Assembly: GCA_021498125.1 (NCBI GenBank)
Contig: JAIZWL010000001.1
Span: forward strand, 837,434-901,433
Length of the DNA stretch: 64,000 nt
From: Candidatus Thorarchaeota archaeon
GTDB taxonomy: Archaea > Asgardarchaeota > Thorarchaeia > Thorarchaeales > Thorarchaeaceae
Direction: 5' to 3'
The notes beneath the pieces are model-generated. The model worked only from the letters and a program-made list of their open reading frames with translations, was not told the DNA's origin and ran no database searches. The position numbers and the translations under genes are program-made. Below, piece by piece: positions 41,492-51,023 of this stretch (within the stretch, counting starts at the first letter, position 1; each line of letters starts with the position of its first letter).

Positions 41492-42664
41492 TTATTTTTT
41501 GGTCTTGGACTCAAGTGCCTTGACCAGAATATCGACCACATCCAATGTTCCAAGTTGGATGCCTGCTAGTTCGGCTCCCGAACTAAGGTTGGTTTCACAG
41601 AATGGGCATGCTGTCGCGATAATATCCGCACCTGTTGCTTCAGCCTCTTTGACTCTGCTTGCAGCAATTCGTTTTGAGAGATCAGAGTCGTAGGAGCGAA
41701 GACCACCTCCCGCACCACAACACTTTGCTTTGTCGTGGTGTGTTTCCATCTCGACCAAAGTGACACCTGGAATTGCCGTGAGAATATCTCTTGGAGAGTC
41801 GTAAACGTTCATCTCACGACCGAGGTGGCAGGGGTCATGGTAGGTGATGGTCATCTCCTCGTCCATGTCTGTAGGTTGAAGTCTGCCCTGCTCAATGAGT
41901 TCTTTGGCGAGATCTACAACATGGACGACCTCGGGCATCTCTATCCCAAGTTCCTCATAGTCCTTCTTCAAGGTCTTGAAGCAACCCGCGCAGGAGACAA
42001 TGATCCGTTGTACTCCGGCCTCTTTGAATCTCTTAGCGGCCTCTTGGGCATTCTCCACTGCCTTGTCCATTTTTCCGGTCCTCATCATGACCGATCCGCA
42101 GCATGGTTCATTCTCCATCACGGCGAAGTCTATGCCTGCGATGTGAAGGATACGTGCAGTGTTCCTTGCAACACGCGGATTCCGAAGGGCTGCTGTGCAA
42201 CCTGCAAAATAGATGGTCTCACCAGTTGTCGGGATCGAAAAGTCAAGTTCTCTGGTCCATTCCCGTTTTTTGTCAGCAGGCTCATCATACGGATTGTCTT
42301 TCTCAAAGATATTGTCCGCCAACGAGTCCCTCACTTTGATAGGCACATCAAGAATCGCTCGAACTTGTTCAATGACTCTGTTAGGTTCGAACTCTGCGGG
42401 GCAGATCTGTGTACAGTTTCCACACAGGGTGCATTGGAATAACGCCTCCGCATTCTCGGCTGTCTTTTCGAGTCGTCCTTCTACGAGCGCCAATGCTACC
42501 ATAATCTTGCCACGCATGGCATCGGTCTCAAATCCACTTGTATTCTCCCAGACGGGGCAAATCCCATTGAAGCCTTTTGCCTCATAGACCGCCTCTCGGC
42601 AGAGACCACAGCGGCGACACTGGAGCATCTCTTCATGAAGTTCATCGATGTCAATCTGTGCCAT
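41492..42664 (-). CDS. Fe-S oxidoreductase, HdrD/GlcF-like
   Basis: 390 residues. Two 4Fe-4S clusters near the N-terminus (CRRCGLC with a distal Cys-Pro; CTLCGNCTQICP) and two C-terminal CCG domains (NEPCCGSVMMRTG and KAKCCGAGGGLRS) that hold a noncubane cluster in the heterodisulfide reductase D family. It takes electrons from the flavoprotein encoded immediately before it; the TAA of that gene overlaps this ATG by 1 base. The acceptor (quinone, disulfide or other) is not known. Confidence 0.9.
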   Translation of the reverse strand: MAQIDIDELHEEMLQCRRCGLCREAVYEAKGFNGICPVWENTSGFETDAMRGKIMVALALVEGRLEKTAENAEALFQCTLCGNCTQICPAEFEPNRVIEQVRAILDVPIKVRDSLADNIFEKDNPYDEPADKKREWTRELDFSIPTTGETIYFAGCTAALRNPRVARNTARILHIAGIDFAVMENEPCCGSVMMRTGKMDKAVENAQEAAKRFKEAGVQRIIVSCAGCFKTLKKDYEELGIEMPEVVHVVDLAKELIEQGRLQPTDMDEEMTITYHDPCHLGREMNVYDSPRDILTAIPGVTLVEMETHHDKAKCCGAGGGLRSYDSDLSKRIAASRVKEAEATGADIIATACPFCETNLSSGAELAGIQLGTLDVVDILVKALESKTKK

Positions 42665-44073
42665 TATTCTTCGCCTCCTAGGATATGCGGATTCAGAATA
42701 TTATTCGGATCCATCTCCTTTTTCATCCGCTTGACGAGATTGAGATAGTCTGTCATTTCAGGAACATCCTTGAACCAATACGGTGCGATCTTGAAGGGGA
42801 CTGCCCCAACCTTGAACACCTGCTCGGCTAACCACGTATGCATTGCACGGACCTTCTCCTCGTCCTCTTTATCAGCCGGATCAAAATAGAGGTGAGGATA
42901 GAAGTTAAAGCTCGCATGTCCTGTTGCAAAGCCCGCTGTTTGTCCGAGTATTCCGAACTTATCGAGGCCTTCCCAGATTTTTTCTATGACATAATGCCAA
43001 TGCATGGGGGTATGATGATGATACAATATTCTCCAATGCCAACCGTGAGCATACGACGCTCTAGCAAATGTTCTGAGTCGATCTTCCCACTCGCCTCTTG
43101 GGAACTCGGGAATATTAATCACAAAGCCATCAAGGTTCTCGCAAATCTCACGAGCCATTGCAGCATCGGACTGCATCACATCTTTCCGGACATGACCAAT
43201 GATGAGCGAGACCGTATACGGCGGCCAGTCGTATTTGGGAATGCCATACTCTTCTCCAAGCATCTCCATAAAGAAATCAAGGATTTGCCCCTCGTATAAT
43301 GATATGAAGAGCGTATTGACATCATTCTGTTTGAGTTCGTGAATAAAACGTTCGGCCTGTTCTGCGGTCTCAAAGCCATACGTGTTGTAATCAAAGAACT
43401 GCATTCGTTTGTATGTCTTGACGGAGATAGTGGTGATAATTCCAAACATTCCCAATGAACCAATGAAGAGTCCTGTGATATCGGGGCCAAACGAGTACCT
43501 GAGGTATGGTCCTGGGGCATTTGGGTTACCCTCTGCGCCTGTCTTGATAATCTCACCAGTTGGCAATACCACTGTCAATCCAAGGACCATCTCTGCAATG
43601 CTTCCGTATTTTGATGATCCGGGTCCTGCACCATTTACAACGACATTACCCGCCACTGTGCAGGCTAACGATGACTCGGGATAGACTGGGACCCAGAGGC
43701 CGTGCTGATTCAAGAATTTATCGAGTTGGCCGAACGTGACTCCTGCTCCTACTCGTACAGAACGCAGATCCTCAAAGAGGGTGATCTCTTTGAGTCTGAG
43801 AAGCTCGATCACAATGCCACCATATTTTGGGATGACCTCTCCCTGAAGGCTTGTACCCCCAGAGCGGGGTGTGACTGGGATCTTGTATCTGTTTGCAATC
43901 TTGACTATTGCTGCAACTTCTTCTGTCGAACCCGGTTTTACTACAAGATCGGGCATGGCCCCATCAAAGCCTGTTGAGGCTGACTGCGAATAGGTGAGCA
44001 AGACATCCTGTCGTGTTGAAACGTATTCCTCCCCTACGATTGCTGCAATCTCTTTTACGATTTTTTTGTCCAA
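42664..44073 (-). CDS. FAD-linked oxidase, GlcD/lactate dehydrogenase-like
   Basis: 469 residues. N-terminal PCMH-type FAD-binding domain: VTPRSGGTSLQGEVIPKYGG, then the pyrophosphate-contact region NVVVNGAGPGSSKYGS; the C-terminal cap ends in MKKEMDPNNILNPH, typical of the GlcD/D-lactate dehydrogenase family. It oxidises a 2-hydroxy acid such as D-lactate or glycolate and passes electrons to the Fe-S partner encoded next. Substrate is not determined by sequence. Confidence 0.9.
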   Translation of the reverse strand: MDKKIVKEIAAIVGEEYVSTRQDVLLTYSQSASTGFDGAMPDLVVKPGSTEEVAAIVKIANRYKIPVTPRSGGTSLQGEVIPKYGGIVIELLRLKEITLFEDLRSVRVGAGVTFGQLDKFLNQHGLWVPVYPESSLACTVAGNVVVNGAGPGSSKYGSIAEMVLGLTVVLPTGEIIKTGAEGNPNAPGPYLRYSFGPDITGLFIGSLGMFGIITTISVKTYKRMQFFDYNTYGFETAEQAERFIHELKQNDVNTLFISLYEGQILDFFMEMLGEEYGIPKYDWPPYTVSLIIGHVRKDVMQSDAAMAREICENLDGFVINIPEFPRGEWEDRLRTFARASYAHGWHWRILYHHHTPMHWHYVIEKIWEGLDKFGILGQTAGFATGHASFNFYPHLYFDPADKEDEEKVRAMHTWLAEQVFKVGAVPFKIAPYWFKDVPEMTDYLNLVKRMKKEMDPNNILNPHILGGEE

Positions 44074-44092
44074 GAGTGTTTCCCCCTCTACC

Positions 44093-44419
44093 TCAGAATA
44101 TCTTTCGGATCTTCATGAGGTCGGATGCTGACCCCTTAATTTTGAGTTTCCGCTTCAGTAGCGCAGCAGCAGCGCTCATCTCTTCCAGAAACAATTTTCT
44201 GACAGTTTCTGCGTCGCTCTCGATCTTCATATCATACTGGTCAGGTTCTCCTGGGACCACTTCTATATTTGGCCCATCAACACTGATCGTGAATTTTCGG
44301 CCATCTTTCAATGAGAGCAATGCAACACGTTTCCAGCCCTCAAGGGCCTTCTTAGTGTCCTCACGTTCTAGGCCGACCGCAATTCTCTGTTTCATCAACG
44401 TCAATAGTTCTTCAGGCAT
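44093..44419 (-). CDS. SCP2-like sterol-carrier-type domain protein
   Basis: 108 residues, a single SCP2-like domain: RVALLSLKDGRKFTISVDGP, then DQYDMKIESDAETVRKLFLE and KLKIKGSASDLMKIRKIF. The fold has a hydrophobic pocket for lipids or acyl chains. It lies upstream of the flavoprotein/Fe-S pair on the same strand (19-bp gap), so the three are probably one operon, perhaps with a lipid-like ligand. Confidence 0.85.
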   Translation of the reverse strand: MPEELLTLMKQRIAVGLEREDTKKALEGWKRVALLSLKDGRKFTISVDGPNIEVVPGEPDQYDMKIESDAETVRKLFLEEMSAAAALLKRKLKIKGSASDLMKIRKIF

Positions 44420-44671
44420 ATCTTATCATCTCGTAATTGATTGCCTACAGATAATGCGGTATTTTTTGTTTTCGGTGGCTCTTGAAATTGCATTTTGTGT
44501 TCATTCAGTGTGCATTCGAATGTGTTTTTTGATGGATCCTTGAACCTATTGTGATCTTACTATGCCTACTGTTCTCTCTCACACGATATGGAACTATGAA
44601 ACTGACTAATATTCCTAAAATATTGTTTTGATTTATGGATTGACCGAGAGCGCATCACATTGCGCGAATAT
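44420..44671. promoter_or_regulatory. Upstream region of the SCP2-oxidoreductase operon
   Basis: About 250 bp, AT-rich. It should contain the operon promoter on the minus strand. No hairpin, repeat or RNA gene stood out. Confidence 0.3.
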
Positions 44672-44884
44672 TTAGAAATCCTGTCCGGTCTCCGCATTTT
44701 TTCCATTGGGCATGAGCTCAGCAGGGGGCTCCTCGTTTGTCTTTGCAATATATGCAAGTCTTGCGCATTCGGAGAGTTTTGGTCCCATGCAATAAAGTTC
44801 CTTTAGTTTCCCTATGGTTGTTGGTGCTTTGTCAAGGTATTTTTTCAGAAACGCGCAGGTTGGTAATTTTTCACATTCTGTCAT
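44672..44884 (-). CDS. Small cysteine-containing protein, unknown
   Basis: 70 residues from ATG 44884 (MTECEKLPTCAFLKKYLD); the open frame extends to 44926. Four cysteines are spaced as C-x5-C early and YCMGPKLSEC later, consistent with a small metal or Fe-S binding module, followed by the Pro-rich PPAELMPNGK. Similar short Cys proteins occur in many archaea, but no function is known to me. Confidence 0.6.
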   Translation of the reverse strand: MTECEKLPTCAFLKKYLDKAPTTIGKLKELYCMGPKLSECARLAYIAKTNEEPPAELMPNGKNAETGQDF

Positions 44885-45068
44885 GTCGCATCCGTCCGAA
44901 ATACAAAGGGATGTTACCGATAGCAATAATGTATGTGTTACTACGGCATATAATTTCTTTTTGGGACTAATATTGTCATTGGCTTTCTACTTTACCATGT
45001 TAATTTGGCACGATTTTGAGCAGTGAGTCGGAAGGCAAGCTACATAAGGCTACAAAATTTATGAGTCG

Positions 45069-45617
45069 TTGATTGCCTTGCCCGACGAGACCGTCAAGAC
45101 TCAAGAACTTCCGCCAGACGCCCTTGATCGTAGCCAGTTTGCATGGAGCCGTAGTGATGAGACCAAAGAGGCACTATTGGTCATGCTCTCGCATCATCCT
45201 CCCTCAATGTACGGCCACTGTCTACGTGTATCCTTTCATGGGCATTCTCTCTATCTCTGCGGCCGTTGTACTGGGATCTATGGCGGAATGGGCCTTGGGA
45301 TCTTGACTATTCTCTTTGGTCATATCTCTCTAGAGCCTTCATGGCTCTGGTTTCTATTGGCTGTTGCACTTGGTCTGACCACTGTGATCGAATGGATGAC
45401 ACAACGTATGACTCCACGAAAGACTACACTTCATCTGCGATTTGTGAGCGGACTCATGAGTGGGATTGGTCTGGCCATTGTGTTTATGCTCTCCAATATG
45501 TTCTATATGCTCGTCACTTTGGCGATCATGGGGGTCTCGATCGGTACAGTGAGTCTTTTCGAGGCAAGAAAAGGTAACGCCCGTGCCGAAGACGAAGAAG
45601 TCGAGGATGATAGCTGA
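45069..45617 (+). CDS. DUF2085-like membrane protein
   Basis: 182 residues. A cytoplasmic N-terminus with a HHPPSMYGHC stretch and SLYLCGRCTGIYGG, the C-x-x-C signature of DUF2085 proteins, followed by four hydrophobic helices (WLWFLLAVALGLTTVIEW; LVTLAIMGVSIGTVSLF) and an acidic tail. Role unknown. Start TTG 45069 is tentative. Confidence 0.75.
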   Translation: MIALPDETVKTQELPPDALDRSQFAWSRSDETKEALLVMLSHHPPSMYGHCLRVSFHGHSLYLCGRCTGIYGGMGLGILTILFGHISLEPSWLWFLLAVALGLTTVIEWMTQRMTPRKTTLHLRFVSGLMSGIGLAIVFMLSNMFYMLVTLAIMGVSIGTVSLFEARKGNARAEDEEVEDDS

Positions 45618-45682
45618 CATTTCGTTTCTTTGCAGGCAAACAGTTAAAGACACCTTACCATTTGAACTATCAAGTGACCACC

Positions 45683-46819
45683 ATGATTCCAGTCGCAAAA
45701 CCAATCATCGGTGATGAAGAGCTCGAGGCAGTACGAAAGGTTCTCGAATCCGGATACCTTGCAGAAGGAAAGGTTTCACGAGAACTCGAAGCGAAGTTTT
45801 CAGAATACATCGGTACAAAGTATGCTACTGTGACTACCAACGGTACAACCGCACTGTTTACGGCATTAGATGCGATGGGTATCCGCCCCGGTGATGAAGT
45901 GATCACTACGCCCTTCACATTTATTGCATCCGCCAATACGATCACTCAGCTAGGTGCGATTCCGATCTTTGTCGATGTGGACCCCGAGACCTACAACATT
46001 GACCCTGATCTCATCGAGCAGGCTATAACTGAGAAGACCAAGGCAATTATGCCCGTCCATATCTTTGGTAATCCCGCTGATATGAAGCGTATCATGGAAA
46101 TTGCAGAGGCCCACGATTTGTCAGTGTTAGAGGACGCTTGTCAGGCGCATGGCGCTACGATCGATGGTAAGAAGGTTGGTTCTTTTGGACATGCTGCTGC
46201 ATTCTCTTTCTACGCAACTAAGAATATGATGACTGGCGAGGGTGGAATGATTGTTACCGATGATGAGGACCTGATCGAGCGTGCCAAGTCCATTAAGAAC
46301 CATGGGCGGGGCGTGCATGGAGGCTACAGTCATTTCCGGATAGGTTACAACTTTCGTATGCTGGATATTGTATCTGCGATTGGTATAGTGCAGCTCAAGA
46401 GATTACCTGGGATCGTCAAGGCACAACAACGGAATGGTGTATTGTACAATGAGGCACTGGCCGAGATTGATGCTCTCAAACCTCAAGCCATGTATCCTGG
46501 CGCAAAATCCGCATATCACGTCTATGCGCCTCGCCTCTATTCGGATAAAGTAGGTCGAGATGAGATCATTGCGATTCTCAAACAGCATAATATTGGGTCA
46601 CGAAGCGTCTATGCAGTCCCCTGTCACAAGCAGGGAACATATGCGAATATTCAGGAGTGGTCATGGGCCAAGTTTGTCAAATATCCTGATTATTCATCTA
46701 TGTCCTTTCCCATTGCTGAGGATATTGGGGATCGTCACTTCCAGCTCCCATCACATTCTCAGGTATCCGAAGAGGATGTTAAGTTCGTAGTTGAGACGAT
46801 CCGTTCAATTTTCCAATAA
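45683..46819 (+). CDS. DegT/DnrJ/EryC1 family aminotransferase
   Basis: 378 residues. PLP-dependent sugar aminotransferase family: TNGTTALFTALDAMGIRPGD, the EDACQAHGA motif, the Schiff-base lysine in SFYATKNMMTGEGG, and FRIGYNFRMLDIVSAIG. It likely transfers an amino group to a keto-sugar nucleotide for a surface glycan. It is not among other glycan genes here. ATG 45683 is chosen; the frame is open back to 45662. Confidence 0.9.
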   Translation: MIPVAKPIIGDEELEAVRKVLESGYLAEGKVSRELEAKFSEYIGTKYATVTTNGTTALFTALDAMGIRPGDEVITTPFTFIASANTITQLGAIPIFVDVDPETYNIDPDLIEQAITEKTKAIMPVHIFGNPADMKRIMEIAEAHDLSVLEDACQAHGATIDGKKVGSFGHAAAFSFYATKNMMTGEGGMIVTDDEDLIERAKSIKNHGRGVHGGYSHFRIGYNFRMLDIVSAIGIVQLKRLPGIVKAQQRNGVLYNEALAEIDALKPQAMYPGAKSAYHVYAPRLYSDKVGRDEIIAILKQHNIGSRSVYAVPCHKQGTYANIQEWSWAKFVKYPDYSSMSFPIAEDIGDRHFQLPSHSQVSEEDVKFVVETIRSIFQ

Positions 46820-46932
46820 TCTATCAAACGGGGAGCGACACGGCTCTATTTCGCTCCCCCTTACTATTGTTGGTCGTTGTTCTGTTCATAGCCAATACAA
46901 ACATATTCTGCAATTGCTATTTATCATTCATC

Positions 46933-48090
46933 ATGAATGTCATCATCAAACAGAGACGCAGTGGTTCGGTCAATGAAATAAAAAAACGGTTTGACCGTGC
47001 AAAACGGGAAAAGCGAGACCTCGACTTTCAGACTGGCCGTATACCACGTGATGTGCTAAGCAAGCTCCTGATTGTCTGTGGGCAGGTCTCTCCTGATGAT
47101 GTAGCAGCATATCGCAAAAAGGCCTCTGAGATCAAAGCGGATTTTGTTTTCTGCAAGTCGCGTTCTTGGAAGGAGACCCGTTCTGTAATTCGCGAGCATT
47201 ATGAATTTGGCAAGCATAAGGGCGTTCTGCTCATTGGTGATGGGAACCAACTCCCTTCGCGGCAATTGACCTTCAAAGAAGAGCATGGGTACACAGATTG
47301 GTTTCTGCAGGACATGAATGACGATCTCCAGCCGGACGTTCCCATAGGTCGAGTATACGGTTCTCGGGAAGTAGTGTTGTATCATCTCGACCCTCCTATT
47401 ATTGACAGTAATATTGCAGTCATCTTTGATACTGAACCGGATCGTAGCAGCCGTCATGTGGTGGCTCTGCATAAGCTCGGGTTTGATGTTGAGGTCTTAG
47501 AAAAGTATCATCCTGAAGATACTAACCTTCTTGCATCGAGTGAGTTCATACTTCAATTCTCTGATGGTCTCTATACTCGTCGAATTCATGGTAATCCGGA
47601 GGCATGGCTCTCTCAGAATTCTGTTGTACTCTCTCATTCCTACGTGCGTAAGATCAGCTTCAAAGGCTATCCTGTCGTCTTCTCGGAGGCATGTAGCACG
47701 GCAAACTCGGGGCCTCTTCTTCGCGCATTTCTTGACAAAGGGGCTTGCTATATTGGTTCCCCATTTGAGACCGTTAATAACATCAAACCTTGTGGTAACT
47801 GGCGTGAATGTGCAGCGGCAGACGGTTGGAAGTTTGGCTTTCTCGATCTTCTTGACTCGTATGATACGATTGGCGAAGTAAAGATGAATGTAGATATCAA
47901 TCTCTTCATCAACTTGGAAGACAAGGTGGTTGCGGAGATCAGGCGTCTAGCCGAGGACATTGAGTCTGCGATTCAAAGTGATGAGGCATTGAGTATTGTT
48001 GAGTGGAACCTCTTTGGAAATCCTTTACGGACCTCTACACGTGGGCCACATGCTGACTATGTGCCTGGCCGCATCTATGTTGATACGTGA
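46933..48090 (+). CDS. C25/gingipain-like caspase-fold protein
   Basis: 385 residues. VLLIGDGNQLPSRQLTF, then YTDWFLQDMNDDLQPDVPIG with the R of IGRV, are the opening segments of clan CD (gingipain C25-like) peptidases. A His candidate lies in RRIHGNPEAW and the Cys candidate in FSEACSTAN (Cys254). No signal peptide is seen, so it would be cytoplasmic, unlike secreted gingipains. Substrate unknown. ATG 46933 is chosen over the 66-bp-longer open frame, whose extension is hydrophobic and out of place. Confidence 0.7.
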   Translation: MNVIIKQRRSGSVNEIKKRFDRAKREKRDLDFQTGRIPRDVLSKLLIVCGQVSPDDVAAYRKKASEIKADFVFCKSRSWKETRSVIREHYEFGKHKGVLLIGDGNQLPSRQLTFKEEHGYTDWFLQDMNDDLQPDVPIGRVYGSREVVLYHLDPPIIDSNIAVIFDTEPDRSSRHVVALHKLGFDVEVLEKYHPEDTNLLASSEFILQFSDGLYTRRIHGNPEAWLSQNSVVLSHSYVRKISFKGYPVVFSEACSTANSGPLLRAFLDKGACYIGSPFETVNNIKPCGNWRECAAADGWKFGFLDLLDSYDTIGEVKMNVDINLFINLEDKVVAEIRRLAEDIESAIQSDEALSIVEWNLFGNPLRTSTRGPHADYVPGRIYVDT

Positions 48091-48094
48091 GATC

Positions 48095-48454
48095 TCAGCG
48101 GAGCCTTGTGCCGCGAATAAACATGCCAATGATTCCGCCAATGAATCCTACTCCTGCGAGAAGAAGCGAGGCCACAACGATCTCAACAAGACCGCTCTGG
48201 AGGGACGTGGTCATTGATACGTACGTAAAGAGCGCAATATATGCTCCCAGTGCACCAAAGGCCCCGCTCATCGGTGATTGTTTTTTATGTCCGAGTAGAA
48301 ATCCAACTACTGTTCCAGCCAGTATTGGCGTGAGAAAATACATCATGAAATAGAGGCCAATGTTAAGAAATGCACACGCGACGGTCAGGCCTATAAATCG
48401 ACCCCAATGCGGATTTTGGATTCGGAGTTCAATGCCACTCAGTGTGACCACCAT
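48095..48454 (-). CDS. Small four-helix membrane protein, unknown
   Basis: 119 residues with four hydrophobic helices (LTVACAFLNIGLYFMMYFL; PILAGTVVGFLLG; LGAYIALFTYVSM; IVVASLLLAGVGFIGGIIG), rich in Gly and similar in layout to small archaeal membrane proteins such as DUF5518. No functional residues stand out. Convergent with the C25-like gene. Confidence 0.6.
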   Translation of the reverse strand: MVVTLSGIELRIQNPHWGRFIGLTVACAFLNIGLYFMMYFLTPILAGTVVGFLLGHKKQSPMSGAFGALGAYIALFTYVSMTTSLQSGLVEIVVASLLLAGVGFIGGIIGMFIRGTRLR

Positions 48455-48559
48455 AGGGTTCTCAGGTGTACACGATATAACTCTGATGTTACGATACGAT
48501 GCCTATTGGTCGAGTCATTTCAGTGCCTTTTGGAGTCAGTTCCATACTGCTTTTATTGA

Positions 48560-49504
48560 ATGACCGATGTTCAACTTCTAATGACAATCCGCCTGAAGCC
48601 TCCCCCTCACTATAGCCTCCTCGACTCAATTCATTCATGGATTTTTCCTGATATCCAGCCTGTTCCTGAGATGACCGATGGCTCTCACTTTTTTAGGATT
48701 GTCACGATTGAGGACGAGTATGTCCCTTTGCGCATTAGTCAGTGCACGTCAGGAGCCGCGTTGATGGTGGACTATTCATCTGAAACCACCACGCCAAAAG
48801 AAGTCCGCGAAAAAGTGCAAACCATACTAAGCCTGAAATTGGACATGTCTTCCGTACATGATATCATACAGCACGACCCCTCTCTTTCTACCATCGAGGA
48901 GCGCATTCAAGGGGTCCGTCCTTATCTTTCAGATACCCCCTTTGAAGCGCTCATCAAGTCAATATTGCAACAGCAGATCTCTTACCGGTCAGCCAACAAT
49001 CTTACGAAACGACTTGTGCTTGCAGCGAACATTACTGCCTCTCTTGATGATGTTACCGTCTATCACTTTCCCCCGGCAGCGACCATTATCTCTATGGGCC
49101 CTGAACAGCTGCGATCACTTGGCCTAGGGTACAAGGTCTCATATGTTCTCGACATTAGTAATCTGATTCAGTCTGGGACTCTCGATATTGACAGTCTCAA
49201 GGGAAGACCATATTCGGAGGTCCGTGAGGTGTTGCTGCCGTTGAGGGGGATTGGCGATTGGACCGTTCAGGCTACTGCTATTGCGGGCCTTGGTGACTTT
49301 TCGATCTTTCCCTATTCCGATCTTGGAATAAGAAACCTGCTTGGTAGACTGTATAACAGTGGTGAGCGAATGGCAACAGCGGAGGTTCAGCGCAAGGCTG
49401 AGGAATGGGGTGAGGCTGGCCCTCTTGTCCTATACCTTCTTATGTGTGCTGATGTATTGAACCTAATCCCGGCCAGTAGGCACCGCAAGTCAGAAAACGC
49501 ATAA
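48560..49504 (+). CDS. DNA-3-methyladenine glycosylase (AlkA-like, HhH-GPD)
   Basis: 314 residues. The HhH-GPD core includes FEALIKSILQQQISYRSANN, the hairpin LLPLRGIGDWTVQATAI, and the catalytic aspartate in FSIFPYSDLGIRN. This removes alkylated bases in base-excision repair. The N-terminal 100 residues form the extra beta domain of AlkA. The 49546 permease follows in the same direction. Confidence 0.88.
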   Translation: MTDVQLLMTIRLKPPPHYSLLDSIHSWIFPDIQPVPEMTDGSHFFRIVTIEDEYVPLRISQCTSGAALMVDYSSETTTPKEVREKVQTILSLKLDMSSVHDIIQHDPSLSTIEERIQGVRPYLSDTPFEALIKSILQQQISYRSANNLTKRLVLAANITASLDDVTVYHFPPAATIISMGPEQLRSLGLGYKVSYVLDISNLIQSGTLDIDSLKGRPYSEVREVLLPLRGIGDWTVQATAIAGLGDFSIFPYSDLGIRNLLGRLYNSGERMATAEVQRKAEEWGEAGPLVLYLLMCADVLNLIPASRHRKSENA

Positions 49505-49545
49505 AAGGGAAGGATAAGAGCTAAGGTTGCTTGGAGGATTAGACA

Positions 49546-50697
49546 TTGACCAGAACGAGCCGAAAAAACTCGAAAATCTACCGCATCTGGTCCATGTTCC
49601 TTAAGGAGCTGCGTCTGATCCAGAACGACAAGTTTGCTCTTTTGATGATCTTCGTTCTCCCCGGAATGATCATGGGGACTACTTGGGTCGCTATTAATCA
49701 GGGGAAGGCCACTACGGTCAGTGCAAGCGGTAAGAGTGAGGACGCAATAGTCCTTGGAGTTGTCGATCTCGATACTACTGATACGTTTCCCGGACAAGAT
49801 CTCTCTGCTAATTTTACATGGTATCTCTCACAGTGTCCCGACTTAATTGTGGTCCAATATGCCACAGAGGACGAGGCCTTAGAAGCTCTATACCGTGATC
49901 AAATAGACAGCTATGCCGTCATCAGGTATGGCTTTGAGGGAAACATCACAAATGATATTCCCGCCTTTGTTGACATACATATCAGCAGTACGAACTTCCA
50001 GTCACAATCAACGATTTTCTCTGCGTTCTCGGATGTTGTAAAAGAGTTCCGAGCCGATCATGGCTGGGTCAAGGGCGAGGTCGAAAATCGTATTGTGCGT
50101 GAGTTCCAACCAGTTGGTGACTATACTGCAGCGACCTTCGGTGTATTCCTCTTGGTCTTCGCAGTGTTCATCGCGGTTGCTGCAACTGCGGCTCAGGCAA
50201 TTGTAGGTGATGTTCCTTTGAGCCGGATGCTTCTTACTCCGGCCACGAAGATGGAGGCAATCATCTCAAAATGGCTTGCTTATTCGGTCCTTGGTGTCAT
50301 ACAATCGCAGTTTCTTCTGATCCTCTGGGAGGGGCTTTTTGGAATTGTACCTAATACTGATTATCTGACCCTGAATGTGATACTGGCGTTAATGTCCATC
50401 TCGGGTTCGGCTCTGGGTATTCTGATCTCTACTGTGGTGACAACAAGGCTCCAAGCCAATCAGTCTTTTCTCTTCCTGCTCTTTGGCTCGATGATCTTCG
50501 GAACTGGTTTTATCGATGTTGGAATAATTGAAGATATATTTCCACTGAACATTGGTCGCAAGATGATTATCGATACAGCCTTCAAGGGTGTTGCTCTGGG
50601 TTTGTATCTGAACCAAATCATATTAATTCTAGAGATTACTGCAGCATTGTTAATCATCTCATGGTTTATTTTCAGTCGGCGACGTGTTCTCGCATAG
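49546..50697 (+). CDS. ABC-2 type transporter permease
   Basis: 383 residues. One N-terminal membrane helix (FALLMIFVLPGMIMGTTWVA), a long extracellular loop of about 150 residues, then five helices at the C-terminus including FGVFLLVFAVFIAVAATAA and SISGSALGILISTVV. This is the ABC-2 exporter permease layout. No ATPase gene lies beside it. Start TTG 49546 with GGAGG about 11 nt upstream. Confidence 0.85.
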   Translation: MTRTSRKNSKIYRIWSMFLKELRLIQNDKFALLMIFVLPGMIMGTTWVAINQGKATTVSASGKSEDAIVLGVVDLDTTDTFPGQDLSANFTWYLSQCPDLIVVQYATEDEALEALYRDQIDSYAVIRYGFEGNITNDIPAFVDIHISSTNFQSQSTIFSAFSDVVKEFRADHGWVKGEVENRIVREFQPVGDYTAATFGVFLLVFAVFIAVAATAAQAIVGDVPLSRMLLTPATKMEAIISKWLAYSVLGVIQSQFLLILWEGLFGIVPNTDYLTLNVILALMSISGSALGILISTVVTTRLQANQSFLFLLFGSMIFGTGFIDVGIIEDIFPLNIGRKMIIDTAFKGVALGLYLNQIILILEITAALLIISWFIFSRRRVLA

Positions 50698-50767
50698 GTC
50701 CCTATACAAGGTCAAAGGTCTTAAGCAATGATGTGTACGACTATTCACTCCATTTGGAGGAACTATC

Positions 50768-50971
50768 ATGAGCGTAGTAAAAGTAGTTGAACTCATTGGA
50801 GAGTCTCCCACCAGCTGGGAGGAAGCCGTGTCGAACGCCCTCGCAGTGGCATCTAAGAGCATCCGCGGTATTGTCGGAATTGATGTGGATCACTTCACAG
50901 CCAAGGTTGTTGACAATAAGATCGTGGCCTTCAGGGCGAATATCAAACTTGCATTCAAATACGAGGCTTAA
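50768..50971 (+). CDS. Dodecin
   Basis: 67 residues, full length for dodecins: VVELIGESPTSWEEAVSNAL, then SIRGIVGIDVDHFTAKV and VAFRANIKLAFKYE. Twelve copies assemble into a hollow shell that binds flavin dimers, buffering free riboflavin, FMN or FAD. GGAGGAAC 8 nt upstream is a strong Shine-Dalgarno. It has its own short unit. Confidence 0.93.
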   Translation: MSVVKVVELIGESPTSWEEAVSNALAVASKSIRGIVGIDVDHFTAKVVDNKIVAFRANIKLAFKYEA

Positions 50972-51023
50972 GACACATCCCTTCATCATATAGTTGGAAT
51001 GGGGGATGTTCCCCCATCTTTTT

